A stretch of 31,724 bases of DNA from Actinomycetes bacterium (lineage in GTDB: Bacteria > Actinomycetota > Actinomycetes > Propionibacteriales > Propionibacteriaceae). The stretch covers positions 1 through 31,724 of the forward strand of contig JAEWOI010000033.1 of NCBI GenBank assembly GCA_023460935.1, written 5' to 3'. Positions 1 through 9,317 of the stretch are shown here, one piece after another (positions within the stretch are counted from its first letter, which is position 1; each line of letters begins with the position of its first letter). Made by a program: the position numbers and the translations under genes. The notes under the pieces are model-generated. The model did no database searches. It saw only the letters and a program-made list of their open reading frames with translations, and was not told the origin of the DNA.

Positions 1-1180
<1,180 letters not shown>

Positions 1181-1213
1181 GGGCAGGACTCCGTCTGGAT
1201 AGGGAACCCGCCG

Positions 1214-1219
1214 ATTCTA
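1214..1219 (-). promoter_or_regulatory. -10 box of typA
   Basis: TAGAAT on the minus strand, 33 nt before the typA ATG. It would give a leader of roughly 27 nt holding the GGAG ribosome site. No convincing -35 is visible; the position that would hold it falls inside the upstream hairpin. Confidence 0.5.
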
Positions 1220-1235
1220 CGCCCCAGCCACCGAA

Positions 1236-1293
1236 GCCCCCGAAACCCACCGACGCCCCCGGAATTTCGGGGGCGTCGGTGGGTTTCGGGGGC
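1236..1293 (-). terminator. 26-bp perfect hairpin between permease gene and typA
   Basis: Arms 1236-1261 and 1268-1293 are exact reverse complements, with a 6-nt loop (GAATTT) that can pair further. It lies 22 nt past the permease stop codon, so it most likely ends permease transcription on the minus strand and insulates typA. There is no T-tract, so intrinsic termination in the classical sense is uncertain. The left arm and its flank contain an imperfect direct repeat (CCACCGAAGCCCCCG, then CCACCGACGCCCCCG). Confidence 0.7.
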
Positions 1294-1314
1294 GTCTGCG
1301 CGGGGTCCCGCGGA

Positions 1315-2853
1315 TCAGCTCCGGTCGGACGGGCTCTGCGGCGCGTGCCCGTGCTCCATGGCCTCCAGCATGTCGGGACGGATCTGGCTCCCGGTCTGCA
1401 GGCGGGAGTGGCTGCGGGAGTAGGCAAAGTAGATCGCGAAGCCGACGGCCAGCCAGATCAGGAACCGCAGCCAGGTCTCCACCGACAGGTTCAGCATCAG
1501 GTAGGTGCAGATCGCAGCCGAGGCGATCGGCAGCCACGGCGACAGCGGCACCCTGAACGCCCGCGTCAGGTCCGGACGCTTGCGCCGCAGCACCACGATG
1601 CCGATCGAGACGAGCACGAAGGCCGACAGCGTGCCGATGTTGACCATTTCCTCCAGGACGCCCACCGGGGTGAAGCCGGCGACCACGGCGACCACGGCGG
1701 TGACGATGATCGTGATCAGCCACGGCGTGCGGTACTTGCTGTGCACCTTCGCCAGGCCCATCGGCAGCAGCGAGTCGCGGCACATCGCGAAGATCAGGCG
1801 GGTGGCGCCGATCATCAGCGTCAGTACCACCGTGGTCAGGCCGGCAACGGCACCGGCGGAGATCATCGTCGCCATCCAGCCCTGCCCGTGGTGGGCGAAG
1901 GCGTTGGCCAGCGCTGCGCTCGGGTCGAGCTGGTCGTAGGGCACCATGCCGGTGACCACCAGCGCGACCGCGCAGTAGAGCACGGTGCAGATCGCGAGGG
2001 AGGCGATGATGCCGATCGGGAGGTCCCGCTGGGGATTCTTGGTCTCCTCCGCAGTGGTGGCCACCACGTCGAAGCCGATGTAGGCGAAGAACACCAGGGC
2101 TGCACCGGCGAGCACCCCGCCCACGCCGAACGTGGACGGTGCCGAGCCGGTGAGGAACTGCAGCAGCGGCTGCACGGCCCACTCGGCCGCGCCGCCGGCC
2201 GGCGCCTCGGGCGGTGCCGCCGGGGGGATGAACGGGCTGTAGTTGGCGGGGTTGATGAACGCGATCCCGGCGAAGATGACGAACAGCACGATGAACAGCT
2301 TCAGCGCCACCAGGGCCAGGTTCACCCGCAGCGACTCCTTGATGCCGAGGGTCACCAGCACGCCCAGCACCAGCACCAGCACGATCGCCGGCAGGTCGAC
2401 GAAGCCTCCGTAGCTGATCGCCTCCGGAAGTACTATCCCCAGCTTGCCGAGGAACACGCTGAAGTAGGCGCTCCAGCCCTGCGCCACGACGGAGGCGCCG
2501 AGGAACATCTCGAGGATCAGGTCCCATCCGATGATCCAGGCGAAGATCTCGCCGAGGGAGGCGTAGGAGAAGGTGTACGCCGACCCCGACACCGGGACGG
2601 TGGAGGCGAACTCGGCGTAGCACATCGCAGCCAGCGCGCAGCAGATGGCTGCGATCACGAAGCTCAGCACGATCGACGGCCCGGCCACGTTGTGCGCTGC
2701 CCGTCCGGTGAGGGTGAAGATGCCGGCGCCGATCACCACACCCACGCCGAACACGGTCAGGTCGAGCGCGGTCAGCGACTTCTTCAGCTGGTACTCGGGT
2801 TCGTCTGTGTCAGCGATCGACTGCTCGATCGACTTGGTGCGCAGGAGGCTCAT
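1315..2853 (-). CDS. APC superfamily amino-acid permease (CAT-type)
   Basis: A 512-aa inner-membrane transporter expected to exchange or import amino acids; the substrate cannot be told from sequence. The N-terminus (LKKSLTALDLTVFGVGVVIGAGIFTLTG, residues 24-51) carries the G-A-G-I-F motif of TM1 in the amino acid-polyamine-organocation superfamily, and the helix pattern (12 or more hydrophobic segments) and the motif FFAYIGFDVVATTAEETKNPQRDLP are typical of the cationic amino acid transporter branch (YfnA-like). ATG 2853 is supported by GAAGGA 5 nt upstream; a longer in-frame start at 2925 would add non-conserved residues. It stands alone between divergent genes on one side and the strong hairpin on the other, so it is probably monocistronic. 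The cytoplasmic C-tail is short and hydrophilic. Family is secure, substrate unknown. Confidence 0.9.
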   Translation of the reverse strand: MSLLRTKSIEQSIADTDEPEYQLKKSLTALDLTVFGVGVVIGAGIFTLTGRAAHNVAGPSIVLSFVIAAICCALAAMCYAEFASTVPVSGSAYTFSYASLGEIFAWIIGWDLILEMFLGASVVAQGWSAYFSVFLGKLGIVLPEAISYGGFVDLPAIVLVLVLGVLVTLGIKESLRVNLALVALKLFIVLFVIFAGIAFINPANYSPFIPPAAPPEAPAGGAAEWAVQPLLQFLTGSAPSTFGVGGVLAGAALVFFAYIGFDVVATTAEETKNPQRDLPIGIIASLAICTVLYCAVALVVTGMVPYDQLDPSAALANAFAHHGQGWMATMISAGAVAGLTTVVLTLMIGATRLIFAMCRDSLLPMGLAKVHSKYRTPWLITIIVTAVVAVVAGFTPVGVLEEMVNIGTLSAFVLVSIGIVVLRRKRPDLTRAFRVPLSPWLPIASAAICTYLMLNLSVETWLRFLIWLAVGFAIYFAYSRSHSRLQTGSQIRPDMLEAMEHGHAPQSPSDRS

Positions 2854-2978
2854 CTGTCCTTCTCGTGGTCGGGGCCGCTGCGGTGCGGCCACGTGGAAAC
2901 GCGCAAACGCTACGCCCGTGCCCATCCCTCGGACGAGGCTGTCAGCATGTGGGCGGAGCGGTCCCGGCGGCCCGCTGC

Positions 2979-2984
2979 TAGCCT
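2979..2984 (+). promoter_or_regulatory. -10 box for the membrane protein/hydrolase pair
   Basis: TAGCCT lies 54 nt before the ATG at 3039 and would give a leader of about 48 nt containing GGAGG at 3026-3030. No clear -35. The rest of the 185-nt gap between the divergent permease and this gene shows no other structure that I can support. Confidence 0.35.
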
Positions 2985-3038
2985 CATGGGCACAGCGGTC
3001 TTTCCGGCGCCTGCGCGGCTGGGACGGAGGCTCGGGCG

Positions 3039-3710
3039 ATGGGTGAGTTCCTCAGCTTCCTCGGCGCCGTCGGGCGGGCCATCTGGGGTGTCTGGACGCT
3101 CGACACGTCCACGGCCGAGTGGTTCCGGGTGCACCCGCTCAACCTGCAGATCGCCGTGACGATCGCCGTCCTGGCGGGGGCGTCCACGCTGTTCGGCGAC
3201 AGCGTCGTGCTGTTCTTCAACCGAGTCCGCGGCTGGCGGTTCGCCTTCACCCTGCTGCTGAACGGCTTCGCGATGGTGGTGCTGTACGCGCTGCAGGCGC
3301 TGGTGGTCACCGGCATCGGCCACCTGCTGCTGGGCCGGGGTCCCGGGCTGGCCGCCGTGACCAGGGGCGTGATGCTCGCCACCGCCCCGCTGGTCTTCGG
3401 GCTGTTCGCGCTGGTGCCCTACTTCGGCCCGGCGATCGCCAGGCTGCTGCAGGCCTGGGGCATGGTGGCGCTCTGGGTGATCAACACCGTGCTGTTCGAC
3501 ACCGGCATCTGGTTCGGCCTGGCGATCACCGCGACGGGCTGGGCTGTGATGCAGGGGCTGTCGTGGGCGTTCTCCCGCCCGGTCGCGTGGCTGGGGGAGC
3601 GGGTCTGGCGGCTGGTCTCCGGCCGGCCGTTCATGCTCACCGGCCAGGACCTGCTGTCGGGCCACCTGCTCCAGCCGTTGGGTCACCAGTTCGACGGTGA
3701 GGCCCGCTGA
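3039..3710 (+). CDS. polytopic membrane protein, YIP1-like
   Basis: A 223-aa protein with about five hydrophobic segments (near residues 34-56, 65-95, 104-127, 135-158 and 160-180) and short polar ends. The organisation recalls YIP1-type membrane proteins, but no diagnostic motif is visible and I do not assign a function. GGAGG at 3026-3030, 8 nt ahead of the ATG, supports the start. Its TGA overlaps the ATG of the next gene (TGATG at 3708-3712), so the two are translationally coupled and probably work together, the downstream product being a membrane-anchored hydrolase-like protein. Real gene by ribosome site, coupling and composition; function unknown. Confidence 0.75.
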   Translation: MGEFLSFLGAVGRAIWGVWTLDTSTAEWFRVHPLNLQIAVTIAVLAGASTLFGDSVVLFFNRVRGWRFAFTLLLNGFAMVVLYALQALVVTGIGHLLLGRGPGLAAVTRGVMLATAPLVFGLFALVPYFGPAIARLLQAWGMVALWVINTVLFDTGIWFGLAITATGWAVMQGLSWAFSRPVAWLGERVWRLVSGRPFMLTGQDLLSGHLLQPLGHQFDGEAR

Positions 3711-4669
3711 TGCTGTGGTACCTGCTCACCGGGATCGCGGTGCTGGTGTTGTTGTTCATGGCGTTCGCACCGCTGGAGGCGCTCGGCTGGTGGTCGGCAA
3801 GGGGTGCGGACGAGGCCGCCCGGACGGTTGCCGTGCTCACGCAGGCCGACGACGGCGACGACTCCCCGGTGCCGTACGGGCACTACCTGGTCTACCTGTC
3901 CGGCGTCGGGGCCATCGACCAGGGGTCGGTGCCACCGGAGGAGGTGCCGCTGCTGGAGGCCCTGGCTGCACGGCTGCCGGACACGTGCGTGGTCCACGAC
4001 GTCTTCCCCTACTCGGTGGCGAACCGGGGCCTGACCGCGCAGCGTCCGGCCGCGGCGCTGTGGCGGCGCATCGAGAAGCTCCGGCTGAAGAACCCCGAGA
4101 CCGCCGCCGGGATGCTGATCAACGCGCGCAACGCCCTGCAGCTTTTCGTCAGCGCCGACCGGCGCTACGGGCCGGCGTACAACCTCGGCACGGCCCAGGA
4201 GATCATGCGGGCGCTGCGCCGCCACGGCTACCAGGCCGACTCGGGCCGGCCGGTGACGCTGGTGGGCTGGAGCGGCGGGGCGCAGATCGCCGTTGGTGCG
4301 GCGTGGTACCTGGGGATGGGCTCGATCCCGGTCCAGGTTGTCTCGATCGGCGGCATGCTGAGCGACGACTACGGGCTGGACCGGGTGCGCCACCTGTGGC
4401 ACCTGCGCGGCACCAGGGACCCCCTGGAGAAGCTGGGCGGGATCCTCTTCGCCGGACGCTGGCCCCGCGCGGCCTTCTCGCCGTGGACGCGCGCGGTGAA
4501 GGAGGCCCGGATCGACGTCATCGACCTCGGCCCGATGCAGCACAACGTCACCCGCCACTACTTCGACCCCGACACGCACGCGCCGGACGGGCGAAGCTAC
4601 CTGCAGGTCACCACCGACGCCGTGGTAGCAGTGCTCACCGGCGAGGAGGTGCGTACCGTCCAAGCGTGA
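3710..4669 (+). CDS. membrane-anchored alpha/beta-hydrolase-like protein
   Basis: 319 aa. Residues 2-21 form an N-terminal hydrophobic anchor without an obvious cleavage site, followed by a soluble domain. VTLVGWSGGAQIAVGAAWYL (182-201) is a nucleophile elbow G-W-S-G-G after a beta strand, making Ser188 the candidate nucleophile of an alpha/beta hydrolase. Asp237 (in GTRDPLEKLG) and His278 (in GPMQHNV) stand in the right order to complete a Ser-Asp-His triad; this triad is my inference. The preceding strand (HYLVYLSGVGAID, 58-70) would be an early core strand. The start overlaps the stop of the membrane protein gene by one base, so the two are coupled. Possible roles are a lipase or esterase acting at the membrane; the substrate is unknown. 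Confidence 0.7.
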   Translation: MLWYLLTGIAVLVLLFMAFAPLEALGWWSARGADEAARTVAVLTQADDGDDSPVPYGHYLVYLSGVGAIDQGSVPPEEVPLLEALAARLPDTCVVHDVFPYSVANRGLTAQRPAAALWRRIEKLRLKNPETAAGMLINARNALQLFVSADRRYGPAYNLGTAQEIMRALRRHGYQADSGRPVTLVGWSGGAQIAVGAAWYLGMGSIPVQVVSIGGMLSDDYGLDRVRHLWHLRGTRDPLEKLGGILFAGRWPRAAFSPWTRAVKEARIDVIDLGPMQHNVTRHYFDPDTHAPDGRSYLQVTTDAVVAVLTGEEVRTVQA

Positions 4670-4741
4670 GGGTGAGCCCCTGCGGCAAGGCGTGCGGGGG
4701 CGGCTCAGTGGCGACCCGGCGGCGGAAGCGGACCTGCTGAT

Positions 4742-4747
4742 TAGGCT
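4742..4747 (+). promoter_or_regulatory. -10 box, leaderless start of the DUF697-type GTPase gene
   Basis: TAGGCT ends 7 nt before the GTG at 4755, so the transcript would begin at or next to the start codon. No ribosome site precedes the GTG. Confidence 0.55.
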
Positions 4748-4754
4748 GGCCCGC

Positions 4755-5873
4755 GTGACGCAGTGGTTCACCGAGTCCTTCCGCGCCGAGTTCGCCAAGC
4801 AGGCCGAGCAGCTGGGCCGGATCAACATCGCCGTGTTCGGCAAGACCGGCGTGGGCAAGTCGACGCTGGTCAACGCGATCTTCGGCGAGCCGGTGGCGGT
4901 GACCGGGATCGGCGCCCCGGTGACGATGGGCTCCCACCTGTACCTGGACAAGCGCGGCTCGCTCGGCGTGATCGACACCCGCGGGCTGGAGATCGGCCGC
5001 GACGACGACCAGATCCTCAACGAGCTCACGAAGGCGGTGAAGGAGAGCCGCGGCAAGCCGCTGGCCGAGCAGATCCACGTCGCCTGGTACTGCATCCGCG
5101 GCATGGACCGCCGGTTCGAGGACTTCGAGGAGCGGTTCGTGCGCACCCTCGACGAGCTCGGCCTGCCGGTCCTCGTGGTGCTGACCCAGGTGCCGATGCG
5201 CGACGGCCTCTACCATCCCGATGCCGTTGAGCTGGCCCGCCAGATCGAAGCCAGGCAGCTGCCGATCGTCGGCGGGCGACCGTTCATGACCTACGCGATG
5301 AGGGACCAGTTCACCGGTCAGCCGCCCTACGGCTTGATGGAGCTCCTCGGAGCCACCTTTCAGATCGCACCGGAAGCCGTCCGGGGAGCCCTCACCGCGG
5401 CGCAGACGATCGACGCTGAGCTCAAGGCTGCGCAGTCGCAGAAGGCGATAGCCGCGGCGGTCACCGCAGCGGCCGCTGCCGCAGCCGTCCCGATCCCGTT
5501 CTCCTCCGCGGCCGTGCTGGTGCCGATCCAGCTGTCGATGATGGCGCGGATCGCCCACCTGCACGGGCTGGGGCTGGACAAGTCCGCACTGCTCGCGGTC
5601 GCCTCCACCTCCGTCGCGACCTCCGCCGGGCGGGCTGCGGCCTCCAGCCTGCTGAAGTTCATCCCCGGCGCCGGCACGCTGGTGGGCGGGGTGGTGAACG
5701 CCTCGGTGGCCTCGTCCTTCACCCTCGCCATGGGCCAGGCGTGGGTGGCGGTCTGCCAGCGGGCTTTCAAGGGCACCCTGCCCATCCTCGGCGGCAAGCT
5801 GGACGCCGAAGCGGTCACCCGGCTGTTCGAGGACGAGCTGGCCAAGCGGATGCCGAAGCTGCGCCGCGGTTGA
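4755..5873 (+). CDS. GTPase with C-terminal DUF697-like hydrophobic domain
   Basis: 372 aa. The N-terminal half is an Era/YcjF-like G domain: G1 GKTGVGKST (29-37), G3 DTRG (74-77), and in place of the usual NKxD there is T-Q-V-P (144-147), a variation seen in some of these GTPases. From about residue 225 an Ala-rich helix leads into two hydrophobic stretches (near 233-265 and 285-335), as in the DUF697 domain that associates with membranes. GTG 4755 is preferred over an in-frame GTG at 4692 because a TAGGCT box ends 7 nt upstream and the region from 4692 carries promoter sequence. It follows the membrane protein/hydrolase pair by 85 nt and seems to have its own promoter, so a shared role is possible but not shown. 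Confidence 0.82.
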   Translation: MTQWFTESFRAEFAKQAEQLGRINIAVFGKTGVGKSTLVNAIFGEPVAVTGIGAPVTMGSHLYLDKRGSLGVIDTRGLEIGRDDDQILNELTKAVKESRGKPLAEQIHVAWYCIRGMDRRFEDFEERFVRTLDELGLPVLVVLTQVPMRDGLYHPDAVELARQIEARQLPIVGGRPFMTYAMRDQFTGQPPYGLMELLGATFQIAPEAVRGALTAAQTIDAELKAAQSQKAIAAAVTAAAAAAAVPIPFSSAAVLVPIQLSMMARIAHLHGLGLDKSALLAVASTSVATSAGRAAASSLLKFIPGAGTLVGGVVNASVASSFTLAMGQAWVAVCQRAFKGTLPILGGKLDAEAVTRLFEDELAKRMPKLRRG

Positions 5874-5968
5874 GCACCTTTTTGCAGAGCTGAGACCGCT
5901 CGTCTCACGCCTGTCCCGAAACCGTCGATTACGACGAGGTGTAGTAGTGGGTCTGAAAAGATGTGCCC
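5874..5968 (+). promoter_or_regulatory. leader region of the transcarboxylase operon
   Basis: This 95-nt gap must hold the operon promoter. It contains TGAGAC/GTCTCA arms (5891-5896 and 5902-5907) and CGTCG/CGACG arms (5923-5927 and 5932-5936), either of which could be an operator or a weak terminator for the GTPase gene, and a TAGTAG stretch at 5942-5947 that may be a weak -10. Nothing here is diagnostic. Confidence 0.3.
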
Positions 5969-7465
5969 ATGAGTCAGCGAACTATTGGTGTGACCGAGCT
6001 CGCCCTCCGCGACGCCCACCAGAGCCTGATGGCGACCCGCATGGCCCTCGAAGATATGGTCGGGGCTTGCGAGGACATCGACCGGGCCGGCTACTGGAGC
6101 GTCGAGTGCTGGGGTGGTGCTACCTACGATTCGTGCATCCGGTTCCTCAACGAGGACCCCTGGGTGCGCCTGCGGACGTTCCGCGAACTGATGCCCAACT
6201 CGCGTCTGCAGATGCTGCTGCGCGGCCAGAACCTGCTCGGCTACCGCCACTACGAGGACGAAGTGGTGGAGCGGTTCGTGGACAAGTCGGCCGAGAACGG
6301 CATGGACGTCTTCCGGGTGTTCGACGCCCTGAACGACCCGCGGAACATGGCCCACGCGATGCAGGCGGTCAAGAAGACCGGCAAGCACGCCCAGGGCACC
6401 ATCTGCTACACGATCTCCCCGCTGCACACCGTCGAGGGCTACGTGCACCTCGCCGGCCAGCTGCTGGACATGGGTGCTGAGTCGATCGCGCTGAAGGACA
6501 TGGCTGCACTGCTGCAGCCGCAGCCGGCGTACGACATCGTCCGTGGCATCAAGGAGACCTACGGCGAGCACGTCCAGATCAACGTCCACTGCCACGCCAC
6601 CACCGGTGTGACCCTGGTCTCGCTGATGAAGGCCATTGAAGCCGGCGCCGACGTGGTGGACACCGCGATCAGCTCCGTCTCCCTCGGCCCGGGCCACAAC
6701 CCCACCGAGTCGCTGGTCGCGATGCTCGAGGGCACCGGGTACACCACCGACCTCGACCCTGAGCGGCTGCTCAAGATCCGTGACCACTTCGCAGCGGTGC
6801 GGCCGAAGTACGCCGAGTTCGAGTCGGCCACCCTGGTCGACACCGACATCTTCAGCTCCCAGATCCCCGGCGGCATGCTCTCCAACATGGAGAGCCAGCT
6901 CAAGGCGCAGGGCGCCGGCGACCGGATCAAGGAAGTGATGGCAGAGGTGCCGCTGGTGAAGGCCGACTCCGGCCACCCGCCGCTGGTCACCCCGTCCAGC
7001 CAGATCGTCGGCACCCAGGCGGTGTTCAACGTCCTGATGGGCAAGTACAAGGTCATGACCGGCGAGTTCGCCGACCTGATGCTCGGCTACTACGGCGAGT
7101 GCATCGGCGAGCGCAACCCGGAGGTCGTCGAGATCGCCAGGGCGCAGGCCAAGAAGGACCCGATCACCCAGCGTCCGGCCGACCTGATCCCGCCGGAGTG
7201 GGACAAGCTGGTCTCCGAGGCATCGAAGCTGGACGGCTTCGACGGCACCGACGAGGACGTGCTCACCTACGCGATGTTCCCCGGTGTCGCGCCCGGCTTC
7301 TTCGGCACTCGCGACGAAGGCCCGAAGAACGTCGGCAAGACCCCGGAGCAGCTGAAGGCAGAGGCGGATGCCGCCAGTGGCGCAGCCAACGCCGTCCGTG
7401 GCCCGATCAAGTACAAGGTCTCCCTCGGCGGGCGCGAACACAGCGTCCAGGTCGAGATGGCGTGA
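5969..7465 (+). CDS. methylmalonyl-CoA carboxytransferase (transcarboxylase) 5S subunit
   Basis: 498 aa. This subunit moves the carboxyl group from carboxybiotin on the 1.3S subunit to pyruvate, making oxaloacetate in the Wood-Werkman propionate pathway. The sequence follows the P. freudenreichii 5S protein almost throughout (LRDAHQSLMATRM, GYWSVECWGGATYDSCIRFL, KPITQRPADL-like region). Metal-site residues are present: Asp15, Lys176 (in ALKDMAALL, the carbamylated lysine) and His207/His209 (in INVHCHATTG); they match Asp23, Lys184, His215 and His217 of the P. freudenreichii enzyme, allowing for an N-terminus 8 residues shorter. ATG 5969 is preferred to the GTG two codons earlier because conservation starts here. 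The 12S gene follows after 12 nt, in an operon. A related pyruvate carboxylase carboxyltransferase domain is excluded by length and the stand-alone layout. Confidence 0.96.
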   Translation: MSQRTIGVTELALRDAHQSLMATRMALEDMVGACEDIDRAGYWSVECWGGATYDSCIRFLNEDPWVRLRTFRELMPNSRLQMLLRGQNLLGYRHYEDEVVERFVDKSAENGMDVFRVFDALNDPRNMAHAMQAVKKTGKHAQGTICYTISPLHTVEGYVHLAGQLLDMGAESIALKDMAALLQPQPAYDIVRGIKETYGEHVQINVHCHATTGVTLVSLMKAIEAGADVVDTAISSVSLGPGHNPTESLVAMLEGTGYTTDLDPERLLKIRDHFAAVRPKYAEFESATLVDTDIFSSQIPGGMLSNMESQLKAQGAGDRIKEVMAEVPLVKADSGHPPLVTPSSQIVGTQAVFNVLMGKYKVMTGEFADLMLGYYGECIGERNPEVVEIARAQAKKDPITQRPADLIPPEWDKLVSEASKLDGFDGTDEDVLTYAMFPGVAPGFFGTRDEGPKNVGKTPEQLKAEADAASGAANAVRGPIKYKVSLGGREHSVQVEMA

Positions 7466-7477
7466 GGTAGGGACGAG

Positions 7478-9037
7478 ATGAGCAAGAAGCCAGATTCCAT
7501 GAAGAAGCGGATCGCCGCTCTCCACGAAGCCCAGGACGCCGCCCGCGCGGGCGGCGGCGAGGCCCGGATCAGCAAGCAGCACGACAGCGGCAAGCTGACC
7601 GCCCGCGAGCGGCTCGACCTCCTGCTGGACGCCGACAGCTTCGCCGAGGTGGGGCTGTTCCGGAAGAACCGTACGGTCACCTTCGGCATGGACACCGCGG
7701 ACATGCCCGCCGACGGTGTGGTCACCGGCAGCGGCTCGGTGCTGGGCCGCCCGGTGCACGTCGCCAGCCAGGACTTCACCGTGATGGGTGGCTCCGCCGG
7801 CGAGACGCACAACAAGAAGGTCGTCGAGATGATGGAGGCCGCGCTGCAGAACGGCACGCCCTTCGTCTTCATCAACGACTCCGGGGGCGCCCGGGTGCAG
7901 GAGGGCATCGACTCCCTCTCCGGCTACGGCCAGGTGTTCTACGCCAACGTGCTGCTGTCGGGTGTCGTGCCGCAGATCTCGATCATCGCCGGCCCGTGCG
8001 CCGGTGGCGCGGTCTACTCCCCGGCCCTGACCGACTTCATCATCCAGACCCGCAAGGCCCACATGTTCATCACCGGGCCGAACGTGATCAAGCAGGTCAC
8101 CGGTGAGGACGTCAGCCAGGACCAGCTCGGCGGCGCCGACACGCACATGTCGGTCTCCGGCGTGAACAGCTTCGTGGCCGAGGACGACGAGCAGGCGATC
8201 CTGCTGGCCAAGAAGCTGCTGAGCTTCCTGCCGCAGAACAACTCCGAGGACGCGCCGCTGGTCGAGGGCGACTACAACCTGGAGTACGACGAGGAGATCG
8301 GCGAGATCGTCCCCGTCGACGGCAAGCAGGGCTACGACGTCCGGGAGATCATCGGCCGGATCGTCGACAACGCCGACTTCCTCGAGGTGCAGGCCGGCTA
8401 CGCGATGAACATCGTGGTGGGCTTCGCCCGGATCAACGGCCGCAGCGTGGGCATCGTGGCCAACCAGCCGAACCAGCTGGCCGGCGTCCTGGACATCAAC
8501 GCCTCGGACAAGGGCAGCAAGTTCGTCCGGTTCTGCAACGCCTTCAACATCCCGATCGTCACGCTCGTGGACGTGCCCGGCTACCTGCCCGGCGTCGCCC
8601 AGGAGTACGGCGGCATCATCCGCCACGGCGCGAAGATGCTTTACGCCTACTCCGCGGCCACCGTCCCGAAGATCACGATCGTGCTGCGCAAGGCGTACGG
8701 CGGTTCGTACCTGGCGATGGCGGCCAAGGACCTCGGCGCCGACCGGGTCTTCGCCTGGCCGACGGCCGAGATCGCCGTGATGGGTGCCGAGGGTGCTGCG
8801 GCGATCGTGTTCCGCAAGGAGATCAGCGGCGCAGACGATCCCGACGCCCGCCGGGCCGAGCTGGTGGAGGAGTACCGCAACACCTTCGCCACGCCGTTCA
8901 TGGCTGCCTCGCGCGGCCTGGTCGACGAGATCATCGACCCGGGTGAGACCCGCCGGGCCCTCGCCATGGCCCTGGAGACGCTGGCCAACAAGCGCCTCCT
9001 CCGCCCGGCGAAGAAGCACGGCCTCGGACCGGTGTGA
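7478..9037 (+). CDS. mmdA: methylmalonyl-CoA carboxytransferase 12S subunit
   Basis: 519 aa, close to the 524 aa of the P. freudenreichii 12S subunit. It takes the carboxyl group from (S)-methylmalonyl-CoA and places it on biotin of the 1.3S subunit, releasing propionyl-CoA. Two crotonase-fold halves are visible: the N-terminal half has the acyl-CoA site region DSGGARVQEGIDSLSGYG and IAGPCAGGAVYSPALTDF, and the C-terminal half has VDVPGYLPGVAQEYGGIIRHGAKMLYAY and RKAYGGSYLAMAAKDLGAD with oxyanion-hole glycines. The start has a GGTAGGGACGAG stretch directly upstream. The gene overlaps the following 88-aa gene by 4 nt (GTGA). The family also includes propionyl-CoA carboxylase beta and decarboxylase alpha subunits, but the 5S and 1.3S neighbours support transcarboxylase. 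Confidence 0.95.
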   Translation: MSKKPDSMKKRIAALHEAQDAARAGGGEARISKQHDSGKLTARERLDLLLDADSFAEVGLFRKNRTVTFGMDTADMPADGVVTGSGSVLGRPVHVASQDFTVMGGSAGETHNKKVVEMMEAALQNGTPFVFINDSGGARVQEGIDSLSGYGQVFYANVLLSGVVPQISIIAGPCAGGAVYSPALTDFIIQTRKAHMFITGPNVIKQVTGEDVSQDQLGGADTHMSVSGVNSFVAEDDEQAILLAKKLLSFLPQNNSEDAPLVEGDYNLEYDEEIGEIVPVDGKQGYDVREIIGRIVDNADFLEVQAGYAMNIVVGFARINGRSVGIVANQPNQLAGVLDINASDKGSKFVRFCNAFNIPIVTLVDVPGYLPGVAQEYGGIIRHGAKMLYAYSAATVPKITIVLRKAYGGSYLAMAAKDLGADRVFAWPTAEIAVMGAEGAAAIVFRKEISGADDPDARRAELVEEYRNTFATPFMAASRGLVDEIIDPGETRRALAMALETLANKRLLRPAKKHGLGPV

Positions 9038-9300
9038 TCGCGATGTCACAGGACGCGGAACTGCTGGAGCTCGTCAAGTCGCTCACCGAGCGGATCGAGG
9101 GGCTCGAGATCAAGATCAAGCAGCTCGAGCTGCACAGCCAGGATGTCCCTGAGGAGGTCATGGTGGCGATCGCCGCCGCCGTGGCCGCCTACCTGGGGCA
9201 CCGGGCCAAGCGTCGCCAGCGGCACTTCACGACCGGGCGCGCCTGGACGTCGAACACCCGGCGCTCGCAGCACGCCCACCACCCGTTGTACACGCGCTGA
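9034..9300 (+). CDS. small transcarboxylase-operon protein (88 aa), function unknown
   Basis: The GTG at 9034 overlaps the 12S stop by 4 nt, so translation is probably coupled; an ATG at 9043 is the alternative and would remove three residues. Residues 4-37 are charged and heptad-like (ELLELVKSLTERIEGLEIKI), predicting a short coiled coil. Then VPEEVMVAIAAAVAAYLGHR (residues 38-57) forms an amphipathic or weakly hydrophobic helix, followed by a basic tail rich in Arg, His and Ser. As I recall, short proteins with a similar P-x-x-V-x-x-A-I-x-A-A-V-A-A-Y-L-G segment sit in other biotin-dependent decarboxylase and carboxylase operons; that memory is unverified. Position between 12S and 1.3S suggests assembly, membrane tethering or regulation of the complex. 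It has no resemblance to the actinobacterial acyl-CoA carboxylase epsilon subunits that I can see. Confidence 0.8.
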   Translation: MIAMSQDAELLELVKSLTERIEGLEIKIKQLELHSQDVPEEVMVAIAAAVAAYLGHRAKRRQRHFTTGRAWTSNTRRSQHAHHPLYTR

Positions 9301-9317
9301 GCGTGGGAGGAATACCA

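Noticed and set aside
5360..9049. A 1,229-codon minus-strand frame opposite the transcarboxylase operon
   Set aside because: The plus strand carries well-recognised 5S and 12S genes; the minus product is rich in His, Asp, Gly and Val repeats typical of antisense translation of G+C-rich genes.
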